Source of the DNA: Litorimonas sp046250185
Lineage (GTDB): Bacteria; Pseudomonadota; Alphaproteobacteria; Caulobacterales; Maricaulaceae
Assembly (NCBI RefSeq): GCF_046250185.1
Contig: NZ_CP176469.1
Length of the DNA stretch: 64,000 bases
Direction: 5' to 3' (one strand)
Positions within the stretch are counted from its first letter, which is position 1, and every line of letters begins with the position of its first letter. The position numbers and the translations under genes are program-made. This document shows positions 19,335 to 27,285 of the stretch, in pieces. The notes below the pieces were generated by a model, which saw only the letters and a program-made list of their open reading frames with translations, made no database searches and was not told the origin of the DNA.

Positions 19335-19433
19335 CACAATGCCTATTTATAGGAAATTTACCATAATCTTGCAGGAGGGTATGGCGGAAGTACGGCTGTG
19401 GATAACTCTCTATTTTTGTTTAATAACAGTGAC

Positions 19434-19448
19434 TTAACATGGGATTAA
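19434..19448 (+). promoter_or_regulatory. CtrA-type box TTAA-N7-TTAA upstream of mraZ
   Basis: TTAACATGGGATTAA has two TTAA half-sites with the 7-base spacing of the CtrA consensus. It is about 165 bases upstream of mraZ and 153 bases upstream of the divergent J-domain gene. The rest of the 331-base gap (19270-19600) is AT-rich and holds the MraZ boxes but no gene that I can see. Confidence 0.45.
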
Positions 19449-19600
19449 GCTTGAGGATGAAATCGGGGATCAAAAATTCGCGTATTGGGACAGCCTGCCC
19501 CACTTGAGAATTCATTGATTCAAGATGAAGCCTCTAATCGTGAGCCATCATTGAAATTGGCGACAACACTATTTTTATCAATTTTTGCTAATTTAAAAGC

Positions 19601-20311
19601 ATGGATGTTCTGCTGATACTCTGTTGTATATTTTTGGGTCTCACGATCGGTGGGATGGATTTACTAAGTCGGGTCGAGATACCATTTGGTATAGGTATGG
19701 AAACAAACACTGAGACGGTTCTGCTCTGTTTTTTTACCCTACTGGCTATGCCCTGCATTCTTATTGACCCCACGATATTGGGGCAGGAAAGCAAAACCTC
19801 TCTTGAGTTCTCTATCGTTCAAAATATTGATTATGAGCGGATGTTTATATTGTTCCTATCGATCATTGTTGGGATGCTGGGGCGCGAGCCATTCTTAGAT
19901 TGGTTTACCCAAGGCACAGAAGCTAAGCCTCACTATGACAGTCAATCATCACGGCCTCCCCCTGAGAGCTATGAAGAATTTAGTCGCCGCCGACACAAAG
20001 AGCGTTGGGACTCAAGTTCATATAGTCGCGATTATGGCAACTCTGACGAATATGAAGGCACGAAGCGCTCTTCACAATCGCGTCAAAAAACTAAGCCGCG
20101 CCAAACTCTGTCTGAGCGCGACGTGTCTCTTAAAGCATTGGGACTGGTTGACCCTTCCAGCCGGACAGAGATCAAAGCGGCATACCGCAATCTAGTGAAG
20201 CGCTATCACCCCGATAAATTGATGTCTAAAGGCGTATCCGTTCAAGCGCTCAAGATGGCTCAAGAACGAATGAAGCAGATCAATGCCGCTTACGCATATC
20301 TGTATAAGTAG
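19601..20311 (+). CDS. Membrane protein with C-terminal J-domain
   Basis: 236 residues. Three hydrophobic segments are seen (about 2-20, 38-58 and 85-98). A polar, Ser/Arg-rich linker (about 110-170) leads to a J-domain at about 174-236 with the HPD motif at 203-205. J-domains stimulate Hsp70 (DnaK) ATPase, so this probably directs DnaK to the membrane, like DjlA or DjlB, but the N-terminal part matches no family I recognise. It lies between mraZ and rnpB and is read away from mraZ. A second J-domain protein is at 24.8 kb. Confidence 0.75.
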   Translation: MDVLLILCCIFLGLTIGGMDLLSRVEIPFGIGMETNTETVLLCFFTLLAMPCILIDPTILGQESKTSLEFSIVQNIDYERMFILFLSIIVGMLGREPFLDWFTQGTEAKPHYDSQSSRPPPESYEEFSRRRHKERWDSSSYSRDYGNSDEYEGTKRSSQSRQKTKPRQTLSERDVSLKALGLVDPSSRTEIKAAYRNLVKRYHPDKLMSKGVSVQALKMAQERMKQINAAYAYLYK

Positions 20312-20320
20312 TCGCATAAA

Positions 20321-20702
20321 AGTGTCAGAGGGTCTGTAAGCCGGGTTCTGTTCTCACCAAAGTGAGAGGCGATCATTCATCTTGGACGGTCATTGCTGAC
20401 AGTCTCTAGCAACCAACCCGGACGACCACGATGTAGCGCGCAGCGTCGTCCCTATTTGGTTTTGCTCCGGATGGGGTTTACCTTGCCGCCGCACTTGCGA
20501 TTGGCGCGGTGCGCTCTTACCGCACCCTTTCAGCTTTTCCCTCGCGAACGAGGGTAGTTTTCTTTCTGTGGCACTGTCCCTGAACCGACGCGAGTCGATC
20601 CGCCGGACGTTATCCGGCATCCTGCATACATGGGAGCCCGGACTTTCCTCGGAGCGTGTGTGTTACCACATATGCCCCGCGATCGCCCGACCCTCTGACA
20701 CT
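20321..20702 (-). ncRNA. rnpB: RNase P RNA (bacterial type A)
   Basis: Catalytic RNA of RNase P, which removes tRNA 5' leaders. On the minus strand it opens with GAGGGTCGGGCGATCGCGGG and the conserved GAGGAAAGTCCGGGCTCC, and ends with GAACCCGGCTTACAGACCCT. The ends pair perfectly over 14 bases (20689-20702 with 20321-20334), which forms helix P1 and sets the boundaries to within a few bases. rnpB upstream of mraZ in the same direction is usual in alphaproteobacteria. Confidence 0.95.
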
Positions 20703-20758
20703 ACGCTTAAAGCGCCTCTAGCCAGCAAATGTCAAAAGAAAGTTCAAAACCAAGACAC

Positions 20759-20786
20759 AAAAAAGCCTCTGACGATGTCAGAGGCT
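20759..20786 (-). terminator. Intrinsic terminator after the DJ-1/PfpI gene
   Basis: Perfect 10-base stem AGCCTCTGAC / GTCAGAGGCT with a 3-base loop. On the minus strand it is followed by six T. It lies 20 bases after the stop of the gene at 20806. Confidence 0.9.
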
Positions 20787-20805
20787 GAAAAGTTAAATTT
20801 GTGAT

Positions 20806-21372
20806 TTAGGCGGCGCGCTTCATATCTTGGCGCGTGTATTTGCCTTCCTCAATCATATCAATGATTTTACGGTTGAAGGCTTCCAAATCTTCCGGCGAAC
20901 GGCTTGTGATGAGGCCATCACTCGTGACAACGTCTTTATCGTGCCAGTTGGCGCCTGCATTCTTTAGGTCGGTCTTAATTGACGCGTATGAGGTGACGTC
21001 ACGACCTTTGAGAATATCCGCTTCAGCTAATAACCATGGACCATGGCAGATTGCGGCGATGATTTTGTTATTATCATCAAATTCTTTCACCAATTTGACC
21101 GCCTCTTTGCTCGTGCGCAATTTGTCGGGATTGGCTAGTCCGCCTGGAATAATGAGCGCGTCATAATCCGATACCTTGGCCTGCTCAAACGTCATGTCTG
21201 GCGTGATTGATCGGTCGTCGCCTTCTCCAGCTGAGATGGGGTCCGTATCAAATGAAGCGAGGTGAACTGTTGCACCCTGTTTTGACAATCGGTCATAGGG
21301 CGAAAATAGTTCGTCTTTCTGAAAACCGTTTGTTGCAATGAATAGAATGTTTTTATTGTTTAAATTTGTCAT
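20806..21372 (-). CDS. DJ-1/PfpI family protein (YhbO/YraA-like)
   Basis: 188 residues from the ATG at 21372, which has a GGAG ribosome site; an upstream ATG would add 14 residues without one. The fold is class I glutamine amidotransferase-like. The nucleophile elbow AICHGPW has Cys109 and His110, and Glu21 is the partner acid. Family members are stress proteins reported as protein deglycases or chaperones; the real substrate is debated. Own terminator and a separate promoter region (21373-21562) suggest it is monocistronic. Confidence 0.88.
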   Translation of the reverse strand: MTNLNNKNILFIATNGFQKDELFSPYDRLSKQGATVHLASFDTDPISAGEGDDRSITPDMTFEQAKVSDYDALIIPGGLANPDKLRTSKEAVKLVKEFDDNNKIIAAICHGPWLLAEADILKGRDVTSYASIKTDLKNAGANWHDKDVVTSDGLITSRSPEDLEAFNRKIIDMIEEGKYTRQDMKRAA

Positions 21373-21529
21373 AAATTTAACTCCGTAGTTTCTAATGAAA
21401 CCGCGGCTCCGCATGATCTGCGAAACTATTTTTTATCGCGATGCCCGCGGCAGATAAACTATCTCTAAGCGTGGGCGTCTTACTATATCAATGCACGAAC
21501 CTCTATATTCGTTCCGAGAAAACAATTAT

Positions 21530-21551
21530 AATTCATAGGCTTGTATGAATT
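21530..21551. repeat. AT-rich palindrome between amidase and PfpI gene
   Basis: AATTCATA and TATGAATT, perfect 8-base arms around 6 bases. It lies 11 bases after the amidase stop and about 160 bases before the PfpI gene. It could be a weak terminator or an operator; there is no clear T run. Confidence 0.4.
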
Positions 21552-21562
21552 TTAAAAAGTAA

Positions 21563-22282
21563 TCAGCTAACAAGCGCCTTTACGATTTCCATCGTCATAA
21601 CATCAACAACCCCGTCAACTTGATCTTGGCGATAGCGACGCTGCAGCGCTGTGACAATCGCCGTTGTCCGCGCATCCATAATGCCCGTCACACGCGCCCC
21701 GTAGCCGATATGCGCTAGCCCACTTTGCAGGATTGAAACGCCGCGATCCCGCTCGCCGGCCGTGAATAATATCCGTCGATCATCCTCAACCGAGGGATAA
21801 GCCCCTAGCCCTGCCGCCGCCAGTCCTGCCCAAGGGAAATGCTCTCCTGGATCATCTTTACGCTCTGGCGCAATATCAGAATGTCCCAGCAGGGTCAGTG
21901 AACCATGCCGCGCCATGACCGCCTTTGACAAAGCGATGACAGCATTGATTTGCACATCAGGATAAGGCGGCAGGCTTCCGTCCTCCAGCGGCACATTATG
22001 ACCACCATTGACGATCTCGATCCCAATGCTTGCAGAATTGATATTCGTTTCGCCCGCCCATTCAGACACGCCCGCATGCCAAGCGCGGTTCTCCTCATCC
22101 ACGAGTTGAAAAATGCGCCCATCCGTCTCGACCATATAATGCGCACTAACCTTGGCATCAGCATCGCACATGCGAGCCAGGGCCGCCTCCCCGCTTTCCA
22201 TACCTGTATAGTGCAGGATCAGGAGGCTGATCGGCAGCGTTCGCGCGTCAAAGTTCGGGCTGGGAGTTTGGGTGATTTTCAT
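21563..22282 (-). CDS. N-acetylmuramoyl-L-alanine amidase (AmpD/AmiD type)
   Basis: Zinc amidase that cuts the MurNAc-L-Ala bond in peptidoglycan fragments. Start at the ATG 22282, overlapping the upstream gene as ATGA; 239 residues. Amidase_2 domain at about 15-150 with zinc ligands His24, His134 and Asp144 (GHSDIAPERKDDPG, the same 10-residue spacing as in AmpD). A peptidoglycan-binding domain fills about 170-239. No signal peptide is seen, so it may act in cytoplasmic muropeptide recycling, although the PG-binding domain resembles AmiD. Confidence 0.9.
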   Translation of the reverse strand: MKITQTPSPNFDARTLPISLLILHYTGMESGEAALARMCDADAKVSAHYMVETDGRIFQLVDEENRAWHAGVSEWAGETNINSASIGIEIVNGGHNVPLEDGSLPPYPDVQINAVIALSKAVMARHGSLTLLGHSDIAPERKDDPGEHFPWAGLAAAGLGAYPSVEDDRRILFTAGERDRGVSILQSGLAHIGYGARVTGIMDARTTAIVTALQRRYRQDQVDGVVDVMTMEIVKALVS

Positions 22283-22707
22283 AGAGGGTATTTTTCTGCC
22301 ATAAGGCGGAGGCCTTTTTTCATAATATCTCGCAAGACACCCTCGTCGATATCGCTCAGCCGTTTGATGTAAAGGCAAGACTTCCCCATTTTATGCTTGC
22401 CGAGCCGAGCCAACTCATCCTCGAAATCTTGATAGCCAGGCATAATGTAGATGGAAATATTCTGCACACGATTAGCAAAACCGAGGCGGAAGAAATCGCC
22501 CTCTCGTCCGCTGTCATATTTGTAATGGTAATCACCGAAACCCACGATGCCATTTGCTAATTTGCTGCCCCAAATGCGCGGCTCCCACCCCGATATATCG
22601 CGCATCATCTCTAGGATTTTACGGCAGTCAGCTTGGCGGCTCTCTGGAGAAATTTGGTTTAAATAATCCGCGACTTTTAAGTCGTTGGGTTGCGTCTTGT
22701 TCGCCAT
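22279..22707 (-). CDS. DUF1801 domain protein
   Basis: 142 residues. The segments WEPRIWGSKLANGIVGFG and KMGKSCLYIKRLSDID fit the DUF1801 family, a small fold related to frataxin-like and YdhG proteins with no settled function. No transmembrane segment. It is coupled to the downstream amidase by an ATGA overlap and starts next to the end of the transporter gene, so the three probably form one transcript, but nothing links their functions. Confidence 0.75.
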   Translation of the reverse strand: MANKTQPNDLKVADYLNQISPESRQADCRKILEMMRDISGWEPRIWGSKLANGIVGFGDYHYKYDSGREGDFFRLGFANRVQNISIYIMPGYQDFEDELARLGKHKMGKSCLYIKRLSDIDEGVLRDIMKKGLRLMAEKYPL

Positions 22708-23583
22708 TTAATCCTCCATGACAACGGGCAATGACTGCCTTCGTGCGATAATGTAGACACAGGGCAAGATCAGGGCAGCGCCAAGATAGTAACGCAAATA
22801 GATCGTTTCTTTCAAGATGACGACACCCAAGATGCAAGCGAAGACTGTCGTCATGAGCGTGAGCGGCACGACTTGGCTAACCTCGTATCGGCGCACAATA
22901 TTGAAATACTGACCATGCGCAAAAAGCGTAATAAACACGGCAGCATAGCCTGCTGCCATCAAAAGCGGCCATTTCGAGCTTTGCCAAATCTCAGCATGCC
23001 CACTCTCAAAGACAAGTGAAATTGGCCCCGCGAAAATAAAGATCATGACGGCCATCCAAAAGACGTATTGCCGCCAGTCAACATCGCCCACAAACTTCAT
23101 CAAAACCGACCCCACGGCTAGGGATAGATAGGCGCAGATAATCCACACTAGGCCAATATCAAAGGCCACATCATCTGTCTCGTAAATCATGACGATCACA
23201 CCAATTAGCGCACCAATGATGGCGAGACCACGCACTTTGCCGATGCGTTCTTTGAGGAACACGATCGATAACAAGGTCGCAAAAGGGATCAGCATTTGCG
23301 AGACAATCGATCCGCCTGACGCGGGGGCTGTCTGCAACCCTGTATAGAGAAAGCCCAGATGGATCGGCCCGACACAGGCGCAAACGACCATCATAATGGG
23401 CCATCCTTGCGGAAGCTTTCGAAACAGAAACGGAAACATGAAACACAAGACAATGACGCTTCGTACAAACGCTAGCATGAATGGCGGCACAGGCGATGAC
23501 CCTAGTACCCACGCGCTGACGACGAAATTACCGCCCCAAAACAGGCAGCATAGCATAAGAGTGATAAAGTCCAGCGTCCGCAT
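22708..23583 (-). CDS. EamA/DMT-family exporter
   Basis: 291 residues with ten hydrophobic helices in two EamA repeats (about 1-140 and 150-285). Opening MLCCLFWGGNFVVSA and the end of repeat one, FLKERIGKVRGLAIIGALIG, are typical. Repeat two ends with VVILKETIYLRYYLGAALI. Substrate cannot be told from sequence; relatives export amino acids, purines or unknown metabolites. A stem-loop sits directly before the start codon. Confidence 0.85.
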   Translation of the reverse strand: MRTLDFITLMLCCLFWGGNFVVSAWVLGSSPVPPFMLAFVRSVIVLCFMFPFLFRKLPQGWPIMMVVCACVGPIHLGFLYTGLQTAPASGGSIVSQMLIPFATLLSIVFLKERIGKVRGLAIIGALIGVIVMIYETDDVAFDIGLVWIICAYLSLAVGSVLMKFVGDVDWRQYVFWMAVMIFIFAGPISLVFESGHAEIWQSSKWPLLMAAGYAAVFITLFAHGQYFNIVRRYEVSQVVPLTLMTTVFACILGVVILKETIYLRYYLGAALILPCVYIIARRQSLPVVMED

Positions 23584-23585
23584 GT

Positions 23586-23605
23586 AGGGGGCATATCAAC
23601 CCCCT
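23586..23605 (-). promoter_or_regulatory. Stem-loop covering the EamA gene ribosome site region
   Basis: On the minus strand AGGGGG-TTGATATG-CCCCCT ends 2 bases before the ATG at 23583. The G-run is the only Shine-Dalgarno-like sequence, and it can pair with the C-run next to the start. It may lower translation initiation. Confidence 0.35.
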
Positions 23606-23646
23606 TTCCGCATGCAAGGAAAAACAATGTGGGTGAGCGCAGAGGC

Positions 23647-24228
23647 CTATTTCCGCAAACTTGGCAAAGTCGTGGCCGATGCTTCTTGGCGGCGCTCTTG
23701 TTGGCGTCGCTCTTGTGGCACGCCGCGTGTTCTATAATTCGCCCATTTGGATACATTTTCCTCTGTATGCGACTTGCGATCACCGCAAAGCTTGATGAAT
23801 TCAGATGTCTTATCCAATACTTTGAAGAAATCGCGTTCCGATAACTTTGATTCCGCCTGAATTTCGTCAAGTTTTTGAATGGCGTCCATGTAAATCGCTT
23901 GGGCCTTCTTCTCGTTCTTTAGCTCTTTTTGTTTTTCCGCAATACTGAGCTTGATCGAGACAATATCGCCTGTGATGGCAAATTGTTTAGGCGAGAAAGT
24001 AGTGGACGCCTGCTTTGTCAAACATGCACACCCTTTATCATCGCTAGCACCGCCGCTAAAATGAATGTCGTGAATAGTCAGACCACTACGGCATGTATTA
24101 AAGACTGCCTCTTCTGCCTCGGAGATGTTATAATCCTGCATCGCTGACGCTTTGCTTTTGGCCGACATATAAATAAATGTTGGTGCCGCGACGGCGAAAA
24201 TGATCACTTTTGTGAAAAAATTACCCAT
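23647..24228 (-). CDS. Hypothetical protein with N-terminal signal or anchor
   Basis: 193 residues from the ATG at 24228, preceded by a GGGGGA ribosome site; a TTG 12 bases upstream is the alternative. An N-terminal hydrophobic segment (about 5-20) is a signal peptide or membrane anchor. Four Cys follow: three near residues 45-70 (FNTCRSG, GCACL) and one in KLCGD. A Lys/Glu-rich helical middle (about 90-150) and a basic, Arg/Gln-rich tail (QERRQQERRQEA) complete it. I recognise no family. Confidence 0.6.
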   Translation of the reverse strand: MGNFFTKVIIFAVAAPTFIYMSAKSKASAMQDYNISEAEEAVFNTCRSGLTIHDIHFSGGASDDKGCACLTKQASTTFSPKQFAITGDIVSIKLSIAEKQKELKNEKKAQAIYMDAIQKLDEIQAESKLSERDFFKVLDKTSEFIKLCGDRKSHTEENVSKWANYRTRGVPQERRQQERRQEASATTLPSLRK

Positions 24229-24321
24229 GAAATCCCCCAATTCGGGGAATGTGATAAGCGCTTGACTAAAATATTTCGCTAAAGTTTGAGGTCAATGAAG
24301 CGTAAACATTCACGCATTAAG

Positions 24322-24690
24322 CTAGTCGTCGACAGACCAACCATCTGGCGTGCGGTGAGCGTCGATAATGGGGCCGTCACCATTTTCACGCGGACCATTT
24401 TGTTCCATGTTCAGATCCATGCCGTGAAATTGCGCTTCCATATCGCGCCGCGCTGCTTCAAATTGTGCCTTAGGGCCGAAAGGTCGCCCTAAAATTTTAG
24501 CGCGCACCCAAAATACGCAAAATGCTAAAAAGCCCAACAAAGCGATGCCCGCGACGGCGAACAACGCGAAAGCGGCAGAAAAGGCCAGCATGAAAATGCC
24601 GCCGACTGCCGCGACAGCAAGAAAAAATACGCGCGTGAGCTGACCCAAAAGGCCGCCACGATTGCCAGGAAGTCGATATGTATTACTCAT
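24322..24690 (-). CDS. Small two-helix membrane protein
   Basis: 122 residues. A polar start with Arg is followed by two hydrophobic helices (about 20-42 and 43-64). A basic segment WVRAKILGRPFGP and an acidic, polar cytoplasmic-type tail (about 75-122) come next. No recognisable domain. Composition and a good separate frame support a real gene. Neighbours give no functional clue. Confidence 0.65.
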   Translation of the reverse strand: MSNTYRLPGNRGGLLGQLTRVFFLAVAAVGGIFMLAFSAAFALFAVAGIALLGFLAFCVFWVRAKILGRPFGPKAQFEAARRDMEAQFHGMDLNMEQNGPRENGDGPIIDAHRTPDGWSVDD

Positions 24691-24753
24691 AAAGCCAATG
24701 TCGGGATTAAAGCCCGCGGCGTCAAGAGCTTCTGTATGTCAAATCGGTCACAT

Positions 24754-25455
24754 TCATTTGAGCGATAACGGCGCCCTCGCCTTCGCTCTTTGCGCGCAAA
24801 TTTCAGCGTAAGCCCGATTAATCATTGCCATTTTATGGTTTGCGAGCCCTGCGAGTTCCGCCGGCAAGCCCCGCGCCATCAAACGGTCGGGATGATTGGC
24901 CGCAGCTTGGCGGTGATAAGCACGGCGCAAATCCGCGTCTGAAATGTCCTCATCTACGCCGAGAATCAAATAGGGATCAGTGGACGCCTGCCCTGTGTGA
25001 GTCGCGCGGATGCGCTCAAATTCTCGCTCTGAAAAGCCAAAAATATCACTGACCGTCAGCAGAAATGTCGCTTCGTCATCTGTGACGATGCCGTCAGCCA
25101 GCGCGATATGAAACAGCCCGTCCAGCACGTCTTCCAAGACAGCAGGTTGCGCGCGATACCGCTTAGCAACCACACGGGCATAATGCTCGTAACCGCGTGT
25201 TGTCTGCCGCGCGAGATCAAAGAACCGCCCGACAGCGGCCTCTGTTTGCGCGTCAGGACGGAAGACTTGCTTAAACGCGGCAACGTCTTCTTGGCGCACT
25301 TGCCCGTCCGCTTTGGCCATTTTCGCCCCCAGCGCAACCAGCGCTGCGACCAGACCGGCTTGTTCGATGGGGCCAGCCTCACCGTTCGGATCGGGGCGCA
25401 TTGGCGGGCCAAATAACCGCGCCCCCGCCCCCATTAGCGATTGCCAAAAATTCAT
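24754..25455 (-). CDS. DjlA-like TerB and J-domain co-chaperone
   Basis: 233 residues. A TerB-like helical domain at about 25-145 (repeats KMAKADGQVRQEDVAAFK and HIALADGIVTDDEATFL) precedes a J-domain at about 160-225, with HPD at 188-190. This order is that of DjlA, but the membrane helix of E. coli DjlA is missing. Expected role: DnaK co-chaperone. The longer spacing inside the J-domain (LMARGLP after HPD) is shared with the J-protein at 19.6 kb. Confidence 0.85.
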   Translation of the reverse strand: MNFWQSLMGAGARLFGPPMRPDPNGEAGPIEQAGLVAALVALGAKMAKADGQVRQEDVAAFKQVFRPDAQTEAAVGRFFDLARQTTRGYEHYARVVAKRYRAQPAVLEDVLDGLFHIALADGIVTDDEATFLLTVSDIFGFSEREFERIRATHTGQASTDPYLILGVDEDISDADLRRAYHRQAAANHPDRLMARGLPAELAGLANHKMAMINRAYAEICAQRAKARAPLSLK

Positions 25456-25532
25456 AACCCGCGACTAGACCGAAACAACCGTTCAGATCAATTATTCATA
25501 TCGACCAAATGGCCAAGTTATACGGAGCCTAG

Positions 25533-26015
25533 TTATGACGTCGATGTGTGATCGCTCACGATCAGCCAATCATCCCCAGCCTTTCGCATCACCAGTGTAA
25601 ATAACCCCGTAGGCGCATCCTCCGCCCGTGTCAGGGTGAAGCGTCCAAAAACAACAGCCGCGGTGGGCGAGATAACGCTGACTTCACGGTCTGAAAACGA
25701 TAACTGACCCATCGTTGCACGGTCGGGATAGCCGCTTTGATAGCGCTCCATCGTCGTGACCCAACCGCGCGTGACGCGATCATTGCTCGCAAATCGCAGC
25801 TTCGGACTCTTTATGTAGTCCTGCATGAACCCCTCAATATCCCCAGAATTCCACGCCGCGACTTGACCATCCATTGTCGCGATGATCTCCGTTTCCAGTT
25901 TATCGGCATCAAAGGAAGGGACCTCTGCCCTGAAATTTCCAGCCAAATACCCGATCACAGCACCGAGCAATAAGCCCAACACCATAAAAATAATAAGATT
26001 ACGAGGTGAACGCAT
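25533..26015 (-). CDS. Membrane-anchored SnoaL/DUF4440-like protein
   Basis: 160 residues. One N-terminal membrane helix (about 8-26) precedes an NTF2-like domain at about 40-160: VAAWNSGDIEGFMQDY, then AAVVFGRFTLTRAED and the final DDWLIVSDHTS. These match the DUF4440/SnoaL-like group, which includes ketosteroid isomerase-like folds and putative ligand binders. The reaction, if any, is unknown. It probably faces the periplasm. Confidence 0.75.
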   Translation of the reverse strand: MRSPRNLIIFMVLGLLLGAVIGYLAGNFRAEVPSFDADKLETEIIATMDGQVAAWNSGDIEGFMQDYIKSPKLRFASNDRVTRGWVTTMERYQSGYPDRATMGQLSFSDREVSVISPTAAVVFGRFTLTRAEDAPTGLFTLVMRKAGDDWLIVSDHTSTS

Positions 26016-26119
26016 AGAAAGAGCCTTTTAAAATAATTTGAGCATTGCACTTAAATACAAATTCCGAGCCGTAGCGCAAAGCTTGTAAAATGGCCAGTCA
26101 CAGCTTTTGAACGCAAGTG

Positions 26120-26315
26120 ATTCGGTTGAGGTCGGCGAAATTATGAAAAAAAATGACAATTTGGCCTAAAATGACAAGATTGGAGCGTCAAAAGCGTCAA
26201 GCCTACACGTTTAAAGGTTGCTAACACACTCATGCGGGGCATCGGGGGCTAGGAAAATTTCCTTAAGCTAGGCCGAATTAAGGACTGGAAAGCGGGGCGC
26301 TTCCGGTCCTTTTTT
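26120..26315 (+). ncRNA. Possible small RNA ending in an orphan terminator
   Basis: The 316-base gap 26016-26331 has no supported gene, but it ends in a strong plus-strand terminator with no plus-strand gene before it for 5.7 kb. The gap holds a direct repeat (AGCGTCAA twice, 10 bases apart, near 26183-26200) and a GGCTAGG/CCTTAAGC region that can fold. The 5' end is a guess and I could not fix a promoter. The hairpin might instead serve metF from the other side. Confidence 0.3.
26281..26315 (+). terminator. Intrinsic terminator, plus strand
   Basis: Stem AGGACTGGAA (26281-26290) with TTCCGGTCCT (26301-26310), extended by GCG/CGC, then five further T on the plus strand. On the minus strand, after metF, the hairpin is followed only by TTAATT, so it would work poorly in that direction. 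Confidence 0.7.
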
Positions 26316-26331
26316 GTTGTCAAAACACAAT

Positions 26332-27285
26332 CTACGCAGCGACCGATACATCGCGGTGGTGCAGGCCTAAGACCCGGCTGACTGCGATTGGTAATTCCGC
26401 TTTATTAAGTGTGTAAAGATGAAACTCTCTCACGCCGCGCGCGCGCAACTCTGCCGTCAATTCAGACGCCAATGTCGCCGTGAGTAGCTGCCGTGTCGAG
26501 GCATCATTGTCTGTACCCTCAAATAATTCCGCATACCAGTCAGGGACAGCTACACCGCACATATCCGCCATACGCTTTAACCCGTGAAAGTTAGGCTGTA
26601 GCATAATGCCAGGCACAATCGGGATCGTAATGCCCGCATCCAGCGCGCGGTCTTGAAAGTCGCAAAACGTGTCGGATGAGAAGAAAAATTGCGTGATAGC
26701 ACGGGAGGCACCAGCATCAACCTTACGCTTGAGATTGTCCAATTCGACATCCCAGCTCGCACTCTCTGGATGACGTTCGGGATAGGCACTCACGGAAATT
26801 TCGAAGTCAGCGACCTTTTTTAAGCCCGCTACCAAGTCAGAGCTATAAGCATAGCCCCCAGAGGTTGGGCGATAGGCTTCTCCAATTCCATCAGGCGAGT
26901 CGCCACGCAAAGCGACGATGTGGCGAACACCCGCTGCCCAGAACCCGCGAGCGACCTCGTCAATTTCGTCCTGCGTTGCATTAACACACGTCAAATGCGC
27001 AGCGGGTGCGAGTGGTGTTTCTTTGACAATCCGCGCAACGGTCGCGTGTGTCGGCTCTTGTGTTGTGCCGCCTGCCCCATAAGTGACCGACACAAAATCG
27101 GGATTGAGCCCTTTAAGGCGCTGGATGGTTGACCATAATTGCTTTTCCATTTTGGGGGTCTTGGGTGGGAAAAACTCGAAACTCACCCGAACGTCAGACG
27201 CAGCTTTGGAGGTTAGACCAGCGGCCGCATTTGCAATTACCCCTGTTGGAAGCGTGATCACAGGCTTTCTAATGGGCGAAATCAT
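26332..27285 (-). CDS. metF: 5,10-methylenetetrahydrofolate reductase
   Basis: FAD/NADH-dependent enzyme that makes 5-methyl-THF for methionine synthesis. Core segments: SFEFFPPKT, the catalytic-Glu strand, near residue 32; VTYGAGGT; ALRGDSP; and the late PIVPGIMLQ. 317 residues, normal. It overlaps the ArsR-methyltransferase regulator by ATGA. No metH lies in this window and no SAM or SAH riboswitch is seen. Confidence 0.95.
   Translation of the reverse strand: MISPIRKPVITLPTGVIANAAAGLTSKAASDVRVSFEFFPPKTPKMEKQLWSTIQRLKGLNPDFVSVTYGAGGTTQEPTHATVARIVKETPLAPAAHLTCVNATQDEIDEVARGFWAAGVRHIVALRGDSPDGIGEAYRPTSGGYAYSSDLVAGLKKVADFEISVSAYPERHPESASWDVELDNLKRKVDAGASRAITQFFFSSDTFCDFQDRALDAGITIPIVPGIMLQPNFHGLKRMADMCGVAVPDWYAELFEGTDNDASTRQLLTATLASELTAELRARGVREFHLYTLNKAELPIAVSRVLGLHHRDVSVAA

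Noticed and set aside
26016..26331. SAM-type riboswitch near metF
   Set aside because: It would lie downstream of metF, in the wrong orientation for any methionine gene.
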